Source of the DNA: Citrobacter werkmanii NBRC 105721
Lineage (GTDB): Bacteria > Pseudomonadota > Gammaproteobacteria > Enterobacterales > Enterobacteriaceae
Assembly (NCBI GenBank): GCA_000759755.1
Contig: BBMW01000003.1
Span: 1-64,000, forward strand
DNA length: 64,000 nt
Reading direction: 5' to 3'
The position numbers and the translations under genes were made by a program. This document shows positions 47,288 through 56,959 of the stretch, in pieces. Within the stretch, counting starts at the first letter, position 1; every line of letters starts with the position of its first letter. The notes under the pieces were generated by a model that was not told where the DNA came from, ran no database searches, and was given only the letters and a program-made list of their open reading frames with translations.

Positions 47288-49273
47288 TTAGAAGCTGTAA
47301 GTCATGCCAACCGTGTAACGACGACCATCGAGAACGGTGTCGTAGGTATCATAATCGATTTGCTTATCCAGCACGTTGTATACGCCAGCGGTCATCAACA
47401 GGTCCCTGGTAGCATAGTAACGTAAACCGACATCGACCTGCGTATAGGATGGCGTTCCCTGTGCCATAGAGGTACGGCTCAGGTACTCAGACGTTTTCCC
47501 GCGCAGATTCAGACGGCTCCAGAAACCAAGATCCTGCGTGGCCTGCCAGTCCAGGGTGGTGTTAAACATATGCTTTGGCATTTTGTTTAATGGCTGGCCG
47601 GAGAACTGTCCGCTCTTCTGTTCAGATTCCGTGTAGGTGTAATTCGCCGTCCAGTTGACATCGGCGGTGATTTTCCAGCCGAAGGTGGATTCTACGCCGC
47701 GCATATTGGCTTTATCGACGTTCACGCGATCGCTGACGAAATCATAATGGATGCCACCGATGGTGCAGGCCGGGTCAGAACTGCTGTTACAGCGGCGTAC
47801 TTCGGTAATTTTGTTTTTGAAGTCGGTATTGAACAGGGTCACGCCCGCGTTGAGATCGTTGCCGTTATCCCACAGTAAACCGATCTCTTCGCTCAGGCTT
47901 TTCTCGGGCTTCAGATCCGGGTTGCCAACAATGATCCCGTTCAGACGACCGCCGCCGGTGACCTGTCCCCAACTGGCAGAAGACTGACGCAGATCCGGAG
48001 CGCGATAGCCCGCAGATACGCCACCTTTTAACGTCCACTGATCGCTCAGATGCCAGACACCGTAACCGCGCGGTGTCCAGTTGTCACCGTAGTTTTCATC
48101 TTTATCCATACGCAGACCGCCGGTCAGCGCGAAGGTATCGGTAATAGCCCATTCGTCTTCAGCAAACAGCGCCCAGCTCCAGCGGGTCAGTTTGTTCAGT
48201 CCATCAGCAGCTTGCAACTGGTTGCCATTATCGCGCAGTTTCTCATAACGGTACTGTCCACCCACTGTCAGGGTGTGCGCCCCGAGGAAAATCTGGTTCT
48301 GATTGTTAAAGATGGTGTTGTAGGACTTCATCTGGCGACCAGGGTTGTCGGTCTCTTCCTGCTGGACATAGCTGGTGGAGTTGAAGTCGTCGTAATAGCC
48401 GCTATGGGTGAGTGAATATGTGGTGTGCACATACTTGCTTTCGCTTTTACTGTTGGGCTTACAGCTTCCATTGCGGCAGATTTCTTCAGCCTTGGATTTG
48501 CCCGGCGTACTGTCACGATCCTGCAGTTCACGTGCGTAATCGAAGTCGATGTCGTTTTTATCATCCGGCGTGAAGTTCAGGGTTAAACCCCCGTTACGCA
48601 TACGCTGTTCGTTGTAGCCATTGAGGATTTCATCTTCGGCACGATGAGAGAATAATCCGGTCACCTTCGCGCCGAGTAACCCGTCAATCAGCGGCCCGGA
48701 CGCATAGGCATTGGTCTGGTAAATATCACCGGAATCTCTGTCTTCCTGGAAAGTGGCATCGCCGTGTAAGGATCCGGTCCAGGCTTTGGTATTCGACACT
48801 TTTTTGGTGATGACGTTGATAACGCCACCCATCGCATCGGAGCCGTAAAGCGATGACATTGGGCCACGGATGACTTCGATGCGTTCAATAGATTCCAGCG
48901 GCGGCAACCAGCCTTGTTCAATACCTGAGTTATCGCTGTTAGGTCGTGTGCCGCGTGTGCTGATGCGTTTACCATTGACCAGGAACAGCGTGTATTGCGA
49001 AGCCATACCGCGAATACTGATATCGCTGCTGCTACCGCCACCGGTGACAACGACGCCAGGGACATCTTTTAGCGCATCGGTGACATCGCGATAGGCTTTA
49101 TCTTCAATCTGCTGCTTGGTAATAACAGATATCGACGCGGGGGCGTCCTGAATTTTCTGCTCGAAGCCGGTAGCGGTGACGACGACGGTGTCCTGTTCAG
49201 CGGCATGGCCGAGTGATGGGAGACTGGCGACGCATACTGCGGCAGCTACAGCCTTAACGTGAGGTATAGTCAT
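47288..49273 (-). CDS. cirA: TonB-dependent catecholate siderophore receptor (CirA/IrgA family)
   Basis: The 661-aa outer-membrane receptor has a signal peptide ending SLPSLGHA at about residue 25 and a TonB box-like QDTVVVTATG. A plug domain follows (DAPASISVITKQQ, VIRGPMSSLYGSDAMGG), then a 22-strand barrel ending in YTVGMTYSF with terminal Phe. It lies at the cirA position after lysP but resembles Vibrio IrgA and Klebsiella-type CirA more than E. coli CirA as recalled. Such receptors import catecholate siderophores and their breakdown products. The ATG at 49273 was chosen because the signal peptide begins there; the frame is open 46 codons further. A Fur-like dyad lies upstream. Confidence 0.85.
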   Translation of the reverse strand: MTIPHVKAVAAAVCVASLPSLGHAAEQDTVVVTATGFEQKIQDAPASISVITKQQIEDKAYRDVTDALKDVPGVVVTGGGSSSDISIRGMASQYTLFLVNGKRISTRGTRPNSDNSGIEQGWLPPLESIERIEVIRGPMSSLYGSDAMGGVINVITKKVSNTKAWTGSLHGDATFQEDRDSGDIYQTNAYASGPLIDGLLGAKVTGLFSHRAEDEILNGYNEQRMRNGGLTLNFTPDDKNDIDFDYARELQDRDSTPGKSKAEEICRNGSCKPNSKSESKYVHTTYSLTHSGYYDDFNSTSYVQQEETDNPGRQMKSYNTIFNNQNQIFLGAHTLTVGGQYRYEKLRDNGNQLQAADGLNKLTRWSWALFAEDEWAITDTFALTGGLRMDKDENYGDNWTPRGYGVWHLSDQWTLKGGVSAGYRAPDLRQSSASWGQVTGGGRLNGIIVGNPDLKPEKSLSEEIGLLWDNGNDLNAGVTLFNTDFKNKITEVRRCNSSSDPACTIGGIHYDFVSDRVNVDKANMRGVESTFGWKITADVNWTANYTYTESEQKSGQFSGQPLNKMPKHMFNTTLDWQATQDLGFWSRLNLRGKTSEYLSRTSMAQGTPSYTQVDVGLRYYATRDLLMTAGVYNVLDKQIDYDTYDTVLDGRRYTVGMTYSF

Positions 49274-49403
49274 TTGTATCATTCCATTTAAATGAATCAA
49301 ACTGCGCGTCATGTGAAAGGCCATGACAATTGTATGTATTTGTCTTTTAAGGACTCTTTTCAGTAAAGAAGCGGTGGGATTGTACAAAAGTGAGAATTTT
49401 TGT

Positions 49404-49436
49404 AAACACAAATGATAATAGAAATCATTTGTGTTT
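49404..49436 (-). promoter_or_regulatory. Fur-like dyad upstream of the siderophore receptor
   Basis: aaacacaaatgat and atcatttgtgttt are perfect inverted 13-bp arms around aatagaa. The core aatgataatagaaatcatt partly fits the Fur NAT-repeat consensus (GATAATGATAATCATTATC). It lies about 130 bp from the start codon. Iron control by Fur is plausible; a different repressor is possible because the symmetry exceeds the Fur consensus. Confidence 0.5.
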
Positions 49437-49574
49437 GATGTTTGTTGGGTGGGAATTGTTTTTAAATCAATAAGATAAGTTAAAAAGAAAAATGGAGGAA
49501 AAGTGAAGAAAGCGAGAAGAATGAAGAGGGGAAATGTTTTTGATGCTTAAGAATGGCTTACGTTTTTGACTTAA

Positions 49575-49600
49575 GGACAGCGGCTATAACCCCGCTGTCC
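49575..49600 (-). terminator. Stem-loop after the organophosphate-type transporter gene
   Basis: ggacagcgg and ccgctgtcc form a 9-bp stem with an 8-nt loop, 13 bp after the stop at 49614. The following minus-strand sequence is only moderately T-rich. Confidence 0.5.
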
Positions 49601-49613
49601 TGTTATGGCTGGC

Positions 49614-50936
49614 TTATAGCCGATGGAATTTGGCGAGTAAGGCCAGTGACAGGGTGGTTAACAGAATGGCGATCACGGCATACAGATAAACACCAGACCA
49701 CTCCCAGTTGTTCTTCACTAATATCACCGGTACGCCTGCTAATGCCGCGCCGACATAGCTAAATAATCCCCGGAAGCCGGTTATCGATCCCGCTGCGTCT
49801 TTATGAGTAACATCCAGACAACCTACGGCAAAAAGCATATGCGGGCCGTACAGGGCGAACCCCATGATGGTGAAAAGTATGGCCGTAATGGTATATGAAG
49901 TATCCTGTACCACTGGGATTAAGATAATACACACGCACAGCATTAAGGCGAATATTAGTCCTGTCATCCAGCGATTACTTTTAAACATAAAGTCCGATAA
50001 GTAACCCGCCAGTAGTCCTCCGGCAAGTCCGCCTGCTTCAAACCACGAGATAATGGAGTTGGCCTTAATCAGACTCCAGCCATGTACCTGCGAATAGTAA
50101 ATTTGCGGCCAGTCGTTGAGAATGGTGCGGGCAATATAAACAGACATATCGCCAATGATAATAATCCACACCAGCGGGTTAATCAGGATATATTTAACGA
50201 AAATCTGCCAAAAGGAGAGGTTGACCGGACTGGCCTTAACCTGGGCAAGTTCTGTCGGATCCTTGCGCCATTCGCCAACGTTAGGCAAACCTAAGGTCCC
50301 GGGACGGTCTTTAATCGTAAAGAGCGCAATGATCCCCATCAGCAGGGAGATCGCGCCCGGTACATAAAAACCCATTTTCCAACTGCCGCTCCAGACAATC
50401 GCAAAACTGGTCAACAGTGGGGCGAGACTCCCGCCGATATTATGCGCAGCTTCGACGACCGCCCACCAACGCCCGCGTTCATTTTTGGAAAACCAGGATG
50501 CCATGATCTTTGCCATTGGCGGAAAACTGGTGCCCTGGAGAATGGCGTTGAGGCTGTACAATACATAAAACGCGGCAACGCTGTCGGAAAAACCAAACAG
50601 AATATTGACGATCCCAACGCCAATGAGCACCGGGCCGGTCATGGATTTCGGATTGATTTTATCAACCAGCATGCCGCCAACAAACTTCATTGACCCATAC
50701 AGGATGTAAAACAGTGAAGACATGATGGCAAAATCTTCTGCGGTCAGAGCGGTATCAGACAACATTGCCGGCATGGCCGCTGAGAAGTTTTTACGCGTTA
50801 AATAAAAGACAGCGTAAGAGATAAAAACCGAGGTAATGATCTCTATCCTGCATTTTTTGTAAGTATGGTCAATCTCTTGTTTTTCTTTTACAACCGGCTT
50901 ATCAGCCTGGCTGAATATAAACGATTTCAAGCTCAT
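49614..50936 (-). CDS. Organophosphate:phosphate antiporter family MFS transporter (UhpT/UhpC/PgtP-like)
   Basis: The 440-aa transporter has 12 predicted helices and OPA-family hallmarks: Arg48 in FYLTRKNFSAAMP (aligning with UhpT/GlpT Arg in helix 1) and Arg270 in VYIARTILNDWPQIY (aligning with the second phosphate-binding Arg). The family signature FFxG-like region KNERGRWWAVVEAAHNIGGS is also clear. Both arginines imply that it carries a phosphorylated or anionic substrate in exchange for phosphate. AAGGGAAAC precedes the start. It lies 30 bp after the SerB-like phosphatase gene on the same strand, so the pair forms an operon. The substrate is unknown; phosphoserine is inferred from context. 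Confidence 0.88.
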   Translation of the reverse strand: MSLKSFIFSQADKPVVKEKQEIDHTYKKCRIEIITSVFISYAVFYLTRKNFSAAMPAMLSDTALTAEDFAIMSSLFYILYGSMKFVGGMLVDKINPKSMTGPVLIGVGIVNILFGFSDSVAAFYVLYSLNAILQGTSFPPMAKIMASWFSKNERGRWWAVVEAAHNIGGSLAPLLTSFAIVWSGSWKMGFYVPGAISLLMGIIALFTIKDRPGTLGLPNVGEWRKDPTELAQVKASPVNLSFWQIFVKYILINPLVWIIIIGDMSVYIARTILNDWPQIYYSQVHGWSLIKANSIISWFEAGGLAGGLLAGYLSDFMFKSNRWMTGLIFALMLCVCIILIPVVQDTSYTITAILFTIMGFALYGPHMLFAVGCLDVTHKDAAGSITGFRGLFSYVGAALAGVPVILVKNNWEWSGVYLYAVIAILLTTLSLALLAKFHRL

Positions 50937-50966
50937 ATGAGTTTCCCTTCAGGCAGTGCTCGTGGG

Positions 50967-51854
50967 TTATAATCCATCTTCGATGAAGAACAAAAGCGAC
51001 TCGAATCCGTGAAAATTAATTTGATTTATTATTAACTCTCTGACCGCCGGTTTAGCTTTCCAGGCAATACCCGTGCCTGCAGATGTCAGCATGGGAATAT
51101 CGTTAGCGCCATCACCGCAGGCGATAATATTATGCTGCGGTATCTGCAACGTTTCGGCGAGTCGCTCCAATGTTTTCTGTTTATTATCTGCATTCATGAT
51201 GGGCGCAGCGATATTATCTGTCAGTTTACCGTCCCTGATTTCAACGGTATTAGAAAAAACATAATCCAGTTGATATTTTTCCTGTAATCTGCGAGTAAAA
51301 ATGTCTAAACCACCAGAAATAATCGCCGTTTTAAATCCTTTCTGTTTGAGAATTGGCAAAATAGTGGTAATGCCGGGAGAAGCGGTCATTTGATCGCATA
51401 CGGCATTAATCACATCGATATGGGTTCCTTTTAACATCCCGATGCGCCGGGTAAAGCTGCTATTGAAATCCAGCTTTCCTTCCATCGCCTGCTTAGTCAG
51501 TTCTGCTATCTGTGCTGAGATGCCCAGCACATGCGAAATTTCATCGACACCTTCTTCTTCGATAAATGTCGAGTCCATGTCGAATGCAATAATTCCTTTT
51601 GCTGGAATGATTTGTGGTTTAATGAAAAAATCAAACCGCTGAGTGTATGACGTGATCCGCAGTTTTTTATGTATTTCATTTGTGAATGATTCATCTGGTA
51701 TTGATAATTTAAAATATGATTTATTGATGTGTGTTATATGTAATTGTTCCAGTGTGCACTGATTTTGTTTTGTGTCGCGATTTATAAACGTTTCATGTAA
51801 CCATACCTGCAGTTTTTCAGGTTCTTTTGCGCTAATAAAATAAATAATTGCCAT
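50967..51854 (-). CDS. SerB-like HAD phosphatase
   Basis: The 295-aa protein has a divergent N-terminal domain of about 80 residues and a C-terminal HAD phosphatase domain of the phosphoserine phosphatase family. The motifs are DMDSTFIEEEGVDEI (nucleophile Asp92, acid Asp94), IISGG at 178-182 and GDGANDIPML at 247-256. The E-rich loop and EIRDGKLT region also match SerB, but it is shorter than E. coli SerB (322) and looks like a paralogue, not the core serB. It is noticeably AT-rich, especially its 5' end, suggesting transfer. It is cotranscribed with the transporter and diverges from the dehydratase gene. Confidence 0.85.
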   Translation of the reverse strand: MAIIYFISAKEPEKLQVWLHETFINRDTKQNQCTLEQLHITHINKSYFKLSIPDESFTNEIHKKLRITSYTQRFDFFIKPQIIPAKGIIAFDMDSTFIEEEGVDEISHVLGISAQIAELTKQAMEGKLDFNSSFTRRIGMLKGTHIDVINAVCDQMTASPGITTILPILKQKGFKTAIISGGLDIFTRRLQEKYQLDYVFSNTVEIRDGKLTDNIAAPIMNADNKQKTLERLAETLQIPQHNIIACGDGANDIPMLTSAGTGIAWKAKPAVRELIINQINFHGFESLLFFIEDGL

Positions 51855-52068
51855 AAAATCACTCCTGTAAGCTGCAGTTATTGTAAGAGATGGTCGCGAC
51901 GAGTAAATCCAGCTTTATCACAGATGTGAATGTTAAAAAAAGATAAAATAGTATTGTTTTTTATACCAGCAAATATACAAAATCTGAAAAGTATCGTTTT
52001 TGATATATCACTCACGGTCTGTTTCTACTGGCGGCATATTCTATTGTGACCAACAGAATGAGGCTAAA
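51855..52068. promoter_or_regulatory. AT-rich divergent promoter region of the phosphatase/dehydratase cassette
   Basis: The 214-bp region between the divergent starts is strongly AT-rich. It has a short imperfect dyad (tatcgtttttgata at 51992-52005). Both promoters of the cassette must lie here, and an XRE regulator encoded in the cassette could bind. No single operator stands out. Confidence 0.4.
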
Positions 52069-53451
52069 ATGGAAAGTTGTGTTGATATTTTTAAAGTCGC
52101 TATTGGGCCTTCGAGTTCAAGAACGGTAGGGCCAATGCGTGCTGCGTTTAACTTTATTTCTCAATTAAAGCAGCAGGAGATTTTGCCGCTGACGAGGAAA
52201 ATTGAGGTTGAGCTATATGGTGCGCTCTCGTTAAGCCGCAAGTGCCATAACGTTGATGTTGCGATTTACCTGGGCTTGTTGGGTAACCAGCCGGATGATG
52301 TTGATTTACGTCAGCAAATGGAGGCCATTAAACGTGCTGAACAAAACGGTATTTTGCTGCTCTCTCCTTCAGTTGCCGTGACGGTGACGATTCTGGCTAA
52401 TCAGCAACCGCATGCCGGTCATCCCTATGCGATGACGTTTCGCGCCCGGGATGATTATTTTACGTTGTATGAAGAAACATGGTTTTCAACCGGCGCCGGA
52501 CAGGTTCGTAAACCCGGCGCGTCGACGCCCGAGACAGCGGCGCAAGAAAACGTATCTCCTTTTGCTTTTCAGCATGCGGCGCAGCTGCAGGATCTGTGCC
52601 AGCGCAATGGCTTATCTGTTGCGGCGTTAATGATGAAAAATGAGTTACAGGTGCACTCACAGGTGGCGTTGCATGACTATTTTGCGCACGTTTGGGGGAT
52701 TATGCAGCAGGCGGTCCATCGCGGTCTGCATACTGAGGGGTTGTTGCCGGGGCCGTATCAGGTACCGCGCAGGGCCTGCGCGCTGCATAAAACATTGGCA
52801 ATGAGACCCTCTGCTAACGACTTTCTCACCAACCTCAACTGGGTCAATGCCTTTGCGATTGCCGTCAGTGAGGAGAATGCCGCCGGTGGGCGGGTGGTGA
52901 CCGCGCCGACCAATGGCGCGAGCGGTATCATCCCGGCGGTCCTTAGTTGGTACGATAAGTTTGTCTGTGAACTGGATAATGCCTCGGTTACCCGCTTTTT
53001 TCTAACCGCTGGCGCCATCGCGTTACTGTTCAAACAAAATGCATCTATTTTAGGTTCTGAGGTCGGGTGTCAGGGGGAGATCGGCGTGGCAAGTTCGATG
53101 GCGGCAGCCGGATTAGCAGAACTGATGGGGGCCTCAGTCGGTCAGGTGCTGAGCGCTGCAGAAATCGCCATGGAACACCATTTAGGTCTGACCTGCGATC
53201 CGGTCGGCGGGCAGGTACAAATTCCTTGTGTCGAACGCAACGCGATTTCGTCAGTAAAAGCGATTAACGCCGCAACGATGGCGATAAGCCGCATCAGTGA
53301 GCCATGCGTTTCGCTCGATGAGGTGATTGCAGCCATGTATGAAACGGGTAAAGACATGAGCGCGAAATACCGTGAAACGTATCATGGCTGCCTGGGAAAA
53401 ATTCAGCCCAGAAAAAGGGGAGGGTGGCATGAAATATCACACCATGAATAA
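52069..53451 (+). CDS. Diverged iron-sulfur L-serine dehydratase family protein (SdaA-like)
   Basis: The 460-aa protein has the full single-chain layout of SdaA/SdaB/TdcG: an N-terminal beta domain (about residues 1-150) and a C-terminal catalytic alpha domain. Cluster cysteines are Cys334 (GCQGE), Cys376 (LTCDP) and Cys387 (IPCVERN), with [15 protein letters not shown] also conserved. It would deaminate serine to pyruvate. Odd points: the SSSHT motif reads SSSRT (Arg18), the GKGH motif reads RKCH (His60), and the C-terminal Cys that caps the cluster in SdaA is replaced by a basic tail. GAGGCTAAA precedes the ATG at 52069; the frame extends 23 codons upstream. Confidence 0.85.
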   Translation: MESCVDIFKVAIGPSSSRTVGPMRAAFNFISQLKQQEILPLTRKIEVELYGALSLSRKCHNVDVAIYLGLLGNQPDDVDLRQQMEAIKRAEQNGILLLSPSVAVTVTILANQQPHAGHPYAMTFRARDDYFTLYEETWFSTGAGQVRKPGASTPETAAQENVSPFAFQHAAQLQDLCQRNGLSVAALMMKNELQVHSQVALHDYFAHVWGIMQQAVHRGLHTEGLLPGPYQVPRRACALHKTLAMRPSANDFLTNLNWVNAFAIAVSEENAAGGRVVTAPTNGASGIIPAVLSWYDKFVCELDNASVTRFFLTAGAIALLFKQNASILGSEVGCQGEIGVASSMAAAGLAELMGASVGQVLSAAEIAMEHHLGLTCDPVGGQVQIPCVERNAISSVKAINAATMAISRISEPCVSLDEVIAAMYETGKDMSAKYRETYHGCLGKIQPRKRGGWHEISHHE

Positions 53452-53815
53452 TGATGAAATCATCTTGTCATTATGCGCGCGTATTCGGGAAACGCGGATT
53501 TCTCTGGCGCTGACCCAGCAGCAGTTTGCCGACAGCGCTCAGGTGGGGATTGCCACCATTAAACGTATTGAGAAAGGTGGGGGATTGAATCTCGATACGC
53601 TTATCTCCCTGCTGCGGGCGCTGAATAAACTGCATCATCTGGATGCAATCTTATTCGAGTCTGAAGTACGGAATTTTAGTGAAGGACATGAGGGAAGTGA
53701 GAGTACGTCGCGATTACAGGTACGCCAACAGGCAGCCGATTTAAATCGCAAAGCGTCCGCGCCGCAGTCAGAAGAGATAAGCTACAGCGCGGCAATAGAA
53801 AACACTCTGTATTGG
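53429..53815 (+). CDS. XRE-family HTH regulator of the cassette
   Basis: The 129-aa protein has an N-terminal Cro/CI-type helix-turn-helix (RIRETRISLALTQQQFADSA, VGIATIKRIEKGGGLNLDT in sequence) spanning about residues 15-70. A charged linker and a short C-terminal tail follow. The SLDTLISLLRALNKL-type helix after the HTH is common in small XRE repressors. It overlaps the dehydratase gene by 23 bp and has GGGGAGGGTGGC ahead of its ATG, so the two are coupled. It probably controls the cassette, including itself. Two in-frame upstream ATGs would put its start deeper inside the dehydratase gene and are less likely. Confidence 0.82.
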
Positions 53816-53818
53816 TGA

Positions 53819-54974
<1,156 letters not shown>

Positions 54975-55643
54975 ATGTCATCACTCAGTAAAGAAGCGGC
55001 TTTGGTTCATGAAGCGCTGGTCGCGCGTGGTCTCGAAACACCACTACGCCCGCCCGTGCAGGAGATGGATAACGAAACGCGCAAACGTCTTATCTCAGGC
55101 CATATGACCGAGATTATGCAATTGCTCAATCTCGATTTGAGCGATGACAGTTTGATGGAAACTCCGCATCGCATTGCGAAAATGTATGTCGATGAGATTT
55201 TCTCCGGTCTCGATTACGCCAACTTCCCGAAAATCACCGTCATTGAAAACAAAATGAAGGTGGACGAGATGGTTACGGTCCGCGATATCACGCTGACCAG
55301 CACCTGCGAGCACCACTTTGTCACTATTGATGGTAAAGCGACGGTGGCGTATATCCCGAAAGATTCAGTCATTGGCCTGTCGAAGATCAACCGTATTGTG
55401 CAGTTCTTTGCTCAGCGTCCGCAGGTGCAGGAGCGTCTGACCCAGCAAATTCTCACCGCGCTGCAAACGCTGCTCGGGACGAATAATGTCGCGGTGTCGA
55501 TTGATGCGGTGCATTACTGCGTGAAAGCGCGCGGCATTCGTGATGCGACCAGTGCGACCACCACCACTTCTCTGGGCGGATTGTTTAAGTCCAGCCAGAA
55601 CACGCGTCAGGAATTCCTACGCGCAGTACGTCATCACAACTGA
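54975..55643 (+). CDS. folE: FolE GTP cyclohydrolase I
   Basis: The 222-aa enzyme is nearly identical to E. coli FolE. It opens GTP to dihydroneopterin triphosphate, the first step of folate synthesis. The zinc ligands are Cys111 and His114 in TSTCEHHF and Cys182 in HYCVKARG. It starts at 54975 after CAGGAG, at the standard length; the frame extends 13 codons upstream. yeiB follows after 14 bp, so the two are likely cotranscribed. Confidence 0.97.
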   Translation: MSSLSKEAALVHEALVARGLETPLRPPVQEMDNETRKRLISGHMTEIMQLLNLDLSDDSLMETPHRIAKMYVDEIFSGLDYANFPKITVIENKMKVDEMVTVRDITLTSTCEHHFVTIDGKATVAYIPKDSVIGLSKINRIVQFFAQRPQVQERLTQQILTALQTLLGTNNVAVSIDAVHYCVKARGIRDATSATTTTSLGGLFKSSQNTRQEFLRAVRHHN

Positions 55644-55657
55644 TTAAGGCAGGGGCC

Positions 55658-56815
55658 ATGGAGCGTAATGTCACGCTGGATTTTATTCGTGGCGTCGCCA
55701 TTCTTGGCATCCTGCTTCTCAATATTAACGCCTTTGGTCTGCCAAAGGCGGCATACCTCAATCCCGCCTGGTATGGCAATATCACCTTAACCGACGCCTG
55801 GAGCTGGGCGGTGCTTGATCTCTTCGCCCAGGTCAAGTTTCTTACGCTGTTTGCATTGCTGTTTGGGGCAGGGCTGCAAATGCTGCTCCCGCGCGGCAAA
55901 CGCTGGATCCAGTCGCGGCTAACGCTGCTGGTGCTGTTGGGGTTTATTCACGGGTTACTCTTCTGGGACGGCGATATCCTGTTGGCGTATGGCTTAATTG
56001 GTCTGATTTGCTGGCGGTTGATTCGCGATGCCCCTTCGGTAAAAAGCCTGTTTAACACCGGCGTCCTGCTTTATCTGGTGGGGATTGGCGTGCTGCTGCT
56101 GCTGGGCGTTATCTCCGGCGGGGAAACCAGTCGGGCCTGGACGCCGGATGCCTCAGCTTTGCTGTATGAAAAATACTGGAAAGTGAATGGCGGTCTGGAA
56201 GCGGTCAGCAATCGTGTAGATATGATGTCCAATAGCTTGTTGGCACTGGGCGCGCAGTACGGCTGGCAACTGGCTGGGATGATGCTGCTTGGCGCAGCAT
56301 TAATGCGCAGCGGCTGGCTGAAAGGACAGTACAGTTTGCAGCATTATCGACGTACCGGCGTACTGTTGGTCATTGTTGGGATGGCGATTAACCTGCCTGC
56401 TATTATCATTCAGTGGCATCTGGACTGGGCCTACCGCTGGTGTGCTTTCCTGTTACAAGCCCCGCGCGAGCTGGGTGCGCCGTTGCAGACTATCGGCTAT
56501 GCCGCGCTGATGTTTGGCTTCTGGCCGCAGCTGAGCCGGTTAAAGTGGGTGATTGCCATCGCCTGCGTGGGGCGTATGGCATTAACCAACTATCTGTTGC
56601 AAACCTTAATTTGCACCACGCTGTTTTATCAATTCGGCTTGTTTATGAAATTTGATCGGCTGGAGCTGCTCTGTTTCGTCATTCCTGTTTGGGCCGTTAA
56701 TCTTCTTTTCTCCGTCATTTGGCTGCGTTTTTACCGGCAGGGCCCGGTTGAGTGGCTATGGCGTCAATTAACCCTGCGTGCTTCAGGGACATCATTACCA
56801 CGTACATCCAGATAA
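55658..56815 (+). CDS. yeiB: YeiB, DUF418 membrane protein
   Basis: The 385-aa integral membrane protein of the DUF418 family has about eight to ten helices. The N-terminal motif LDFIRGVAILGILLLNI, the LLFGAGLQML segment and C-terminal GRMALTNYLLQTL are diagnostic. The function is unknown; related acyltransferase-3-like proteins modify surface glycans, but there is no evidence here. It follows folE by 14 bp. Confidence 0.9.
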   Translation: MERNVTLDFIRGVAILGILLLNINAFGLPKAAYLNPAWYGNITLTDAWSWAVLDLFAQVKFLTLFALLFGAGLQMLLPRGKRWIQSRLTLLVLLGFIHGLLFWDGDILLAYGLIGLICWRLIRDAPSVKSLFNTGVLLYLVGIGVLLLLGVISGGETSRAWTPDASALLYEKYWKVNGGLEAVSNRVDMMSNSLLALGAQYGWQLAGMMLLGAALMRSGWLKGQYSLQHYRRTGVLLVIVGMAINLPAIIIQWHLDWAYRWCAFLLQAPRELGAPLQTIGYAALMFGFWPQLSRLKWVIAIACVGRMALTNYLLQTLICTTLFYQFGLFMKFDRLELLCFVIPVWAVNLLFSVIWLRFYRQGPVEWLWRQLTLRASGTSLPRTSR

Positions 56816-56845
56816 CGATCTGGATCACATTCATTAACAAAATGG

Positions 56846-56861
56846 ATGTAAGCGCTTTCAT
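56846..56861 (+). promoter_or_regulatory. GalR/GalS operator upstream of galS
   Basis: atgtaagcgctttcat is a near-perfect 16-bp palindrome fitting GTGNAANCGNTTNCAC-type gal operators. It lies about 100 bp before galS and suggests autoregulation. Confidence 0.8.
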
Positions 56862-56864
56862 TCC

Positions 56865-56880
56865 TGTGACATCACTCACG
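56865..56880 (+). promoter_or_regulatory. CRP site upstream of galS
   Basis: tgtgacatcactcacg matches TGTGA-N6-TCACA at 9 of 10 conserved positions. It lies next to the gal operator, as in E. coli galS. Confidence 0.75.
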
Positions 56881-56959
56881 CAGTCCGTTTCATTGTGCTG
56901 ACAAAATACCCAGCCTGGGGTGTCTGTGGCTAACCGCAATCTAAAACAGGGCAGTGAAT

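Larger units (their letters stand above)
49274..49613. other. Upstream region of the siderophore receptor gene
   Basis: This AT-rich region of 340 bp includes the dyad at 49404-49436 and, at its far end, the hairpin of the neighbouring transporter operon (49575-49600). The section 49437-49570 shows no recognisable gene or repeat. Confidence 0.55.

Noticed and set aside
51885-51950. CRP site in the phosphatase-dehydratase intergenic region
   Set aside because: tcacagatgtga has the two half sites facing the wrong way and too close together.
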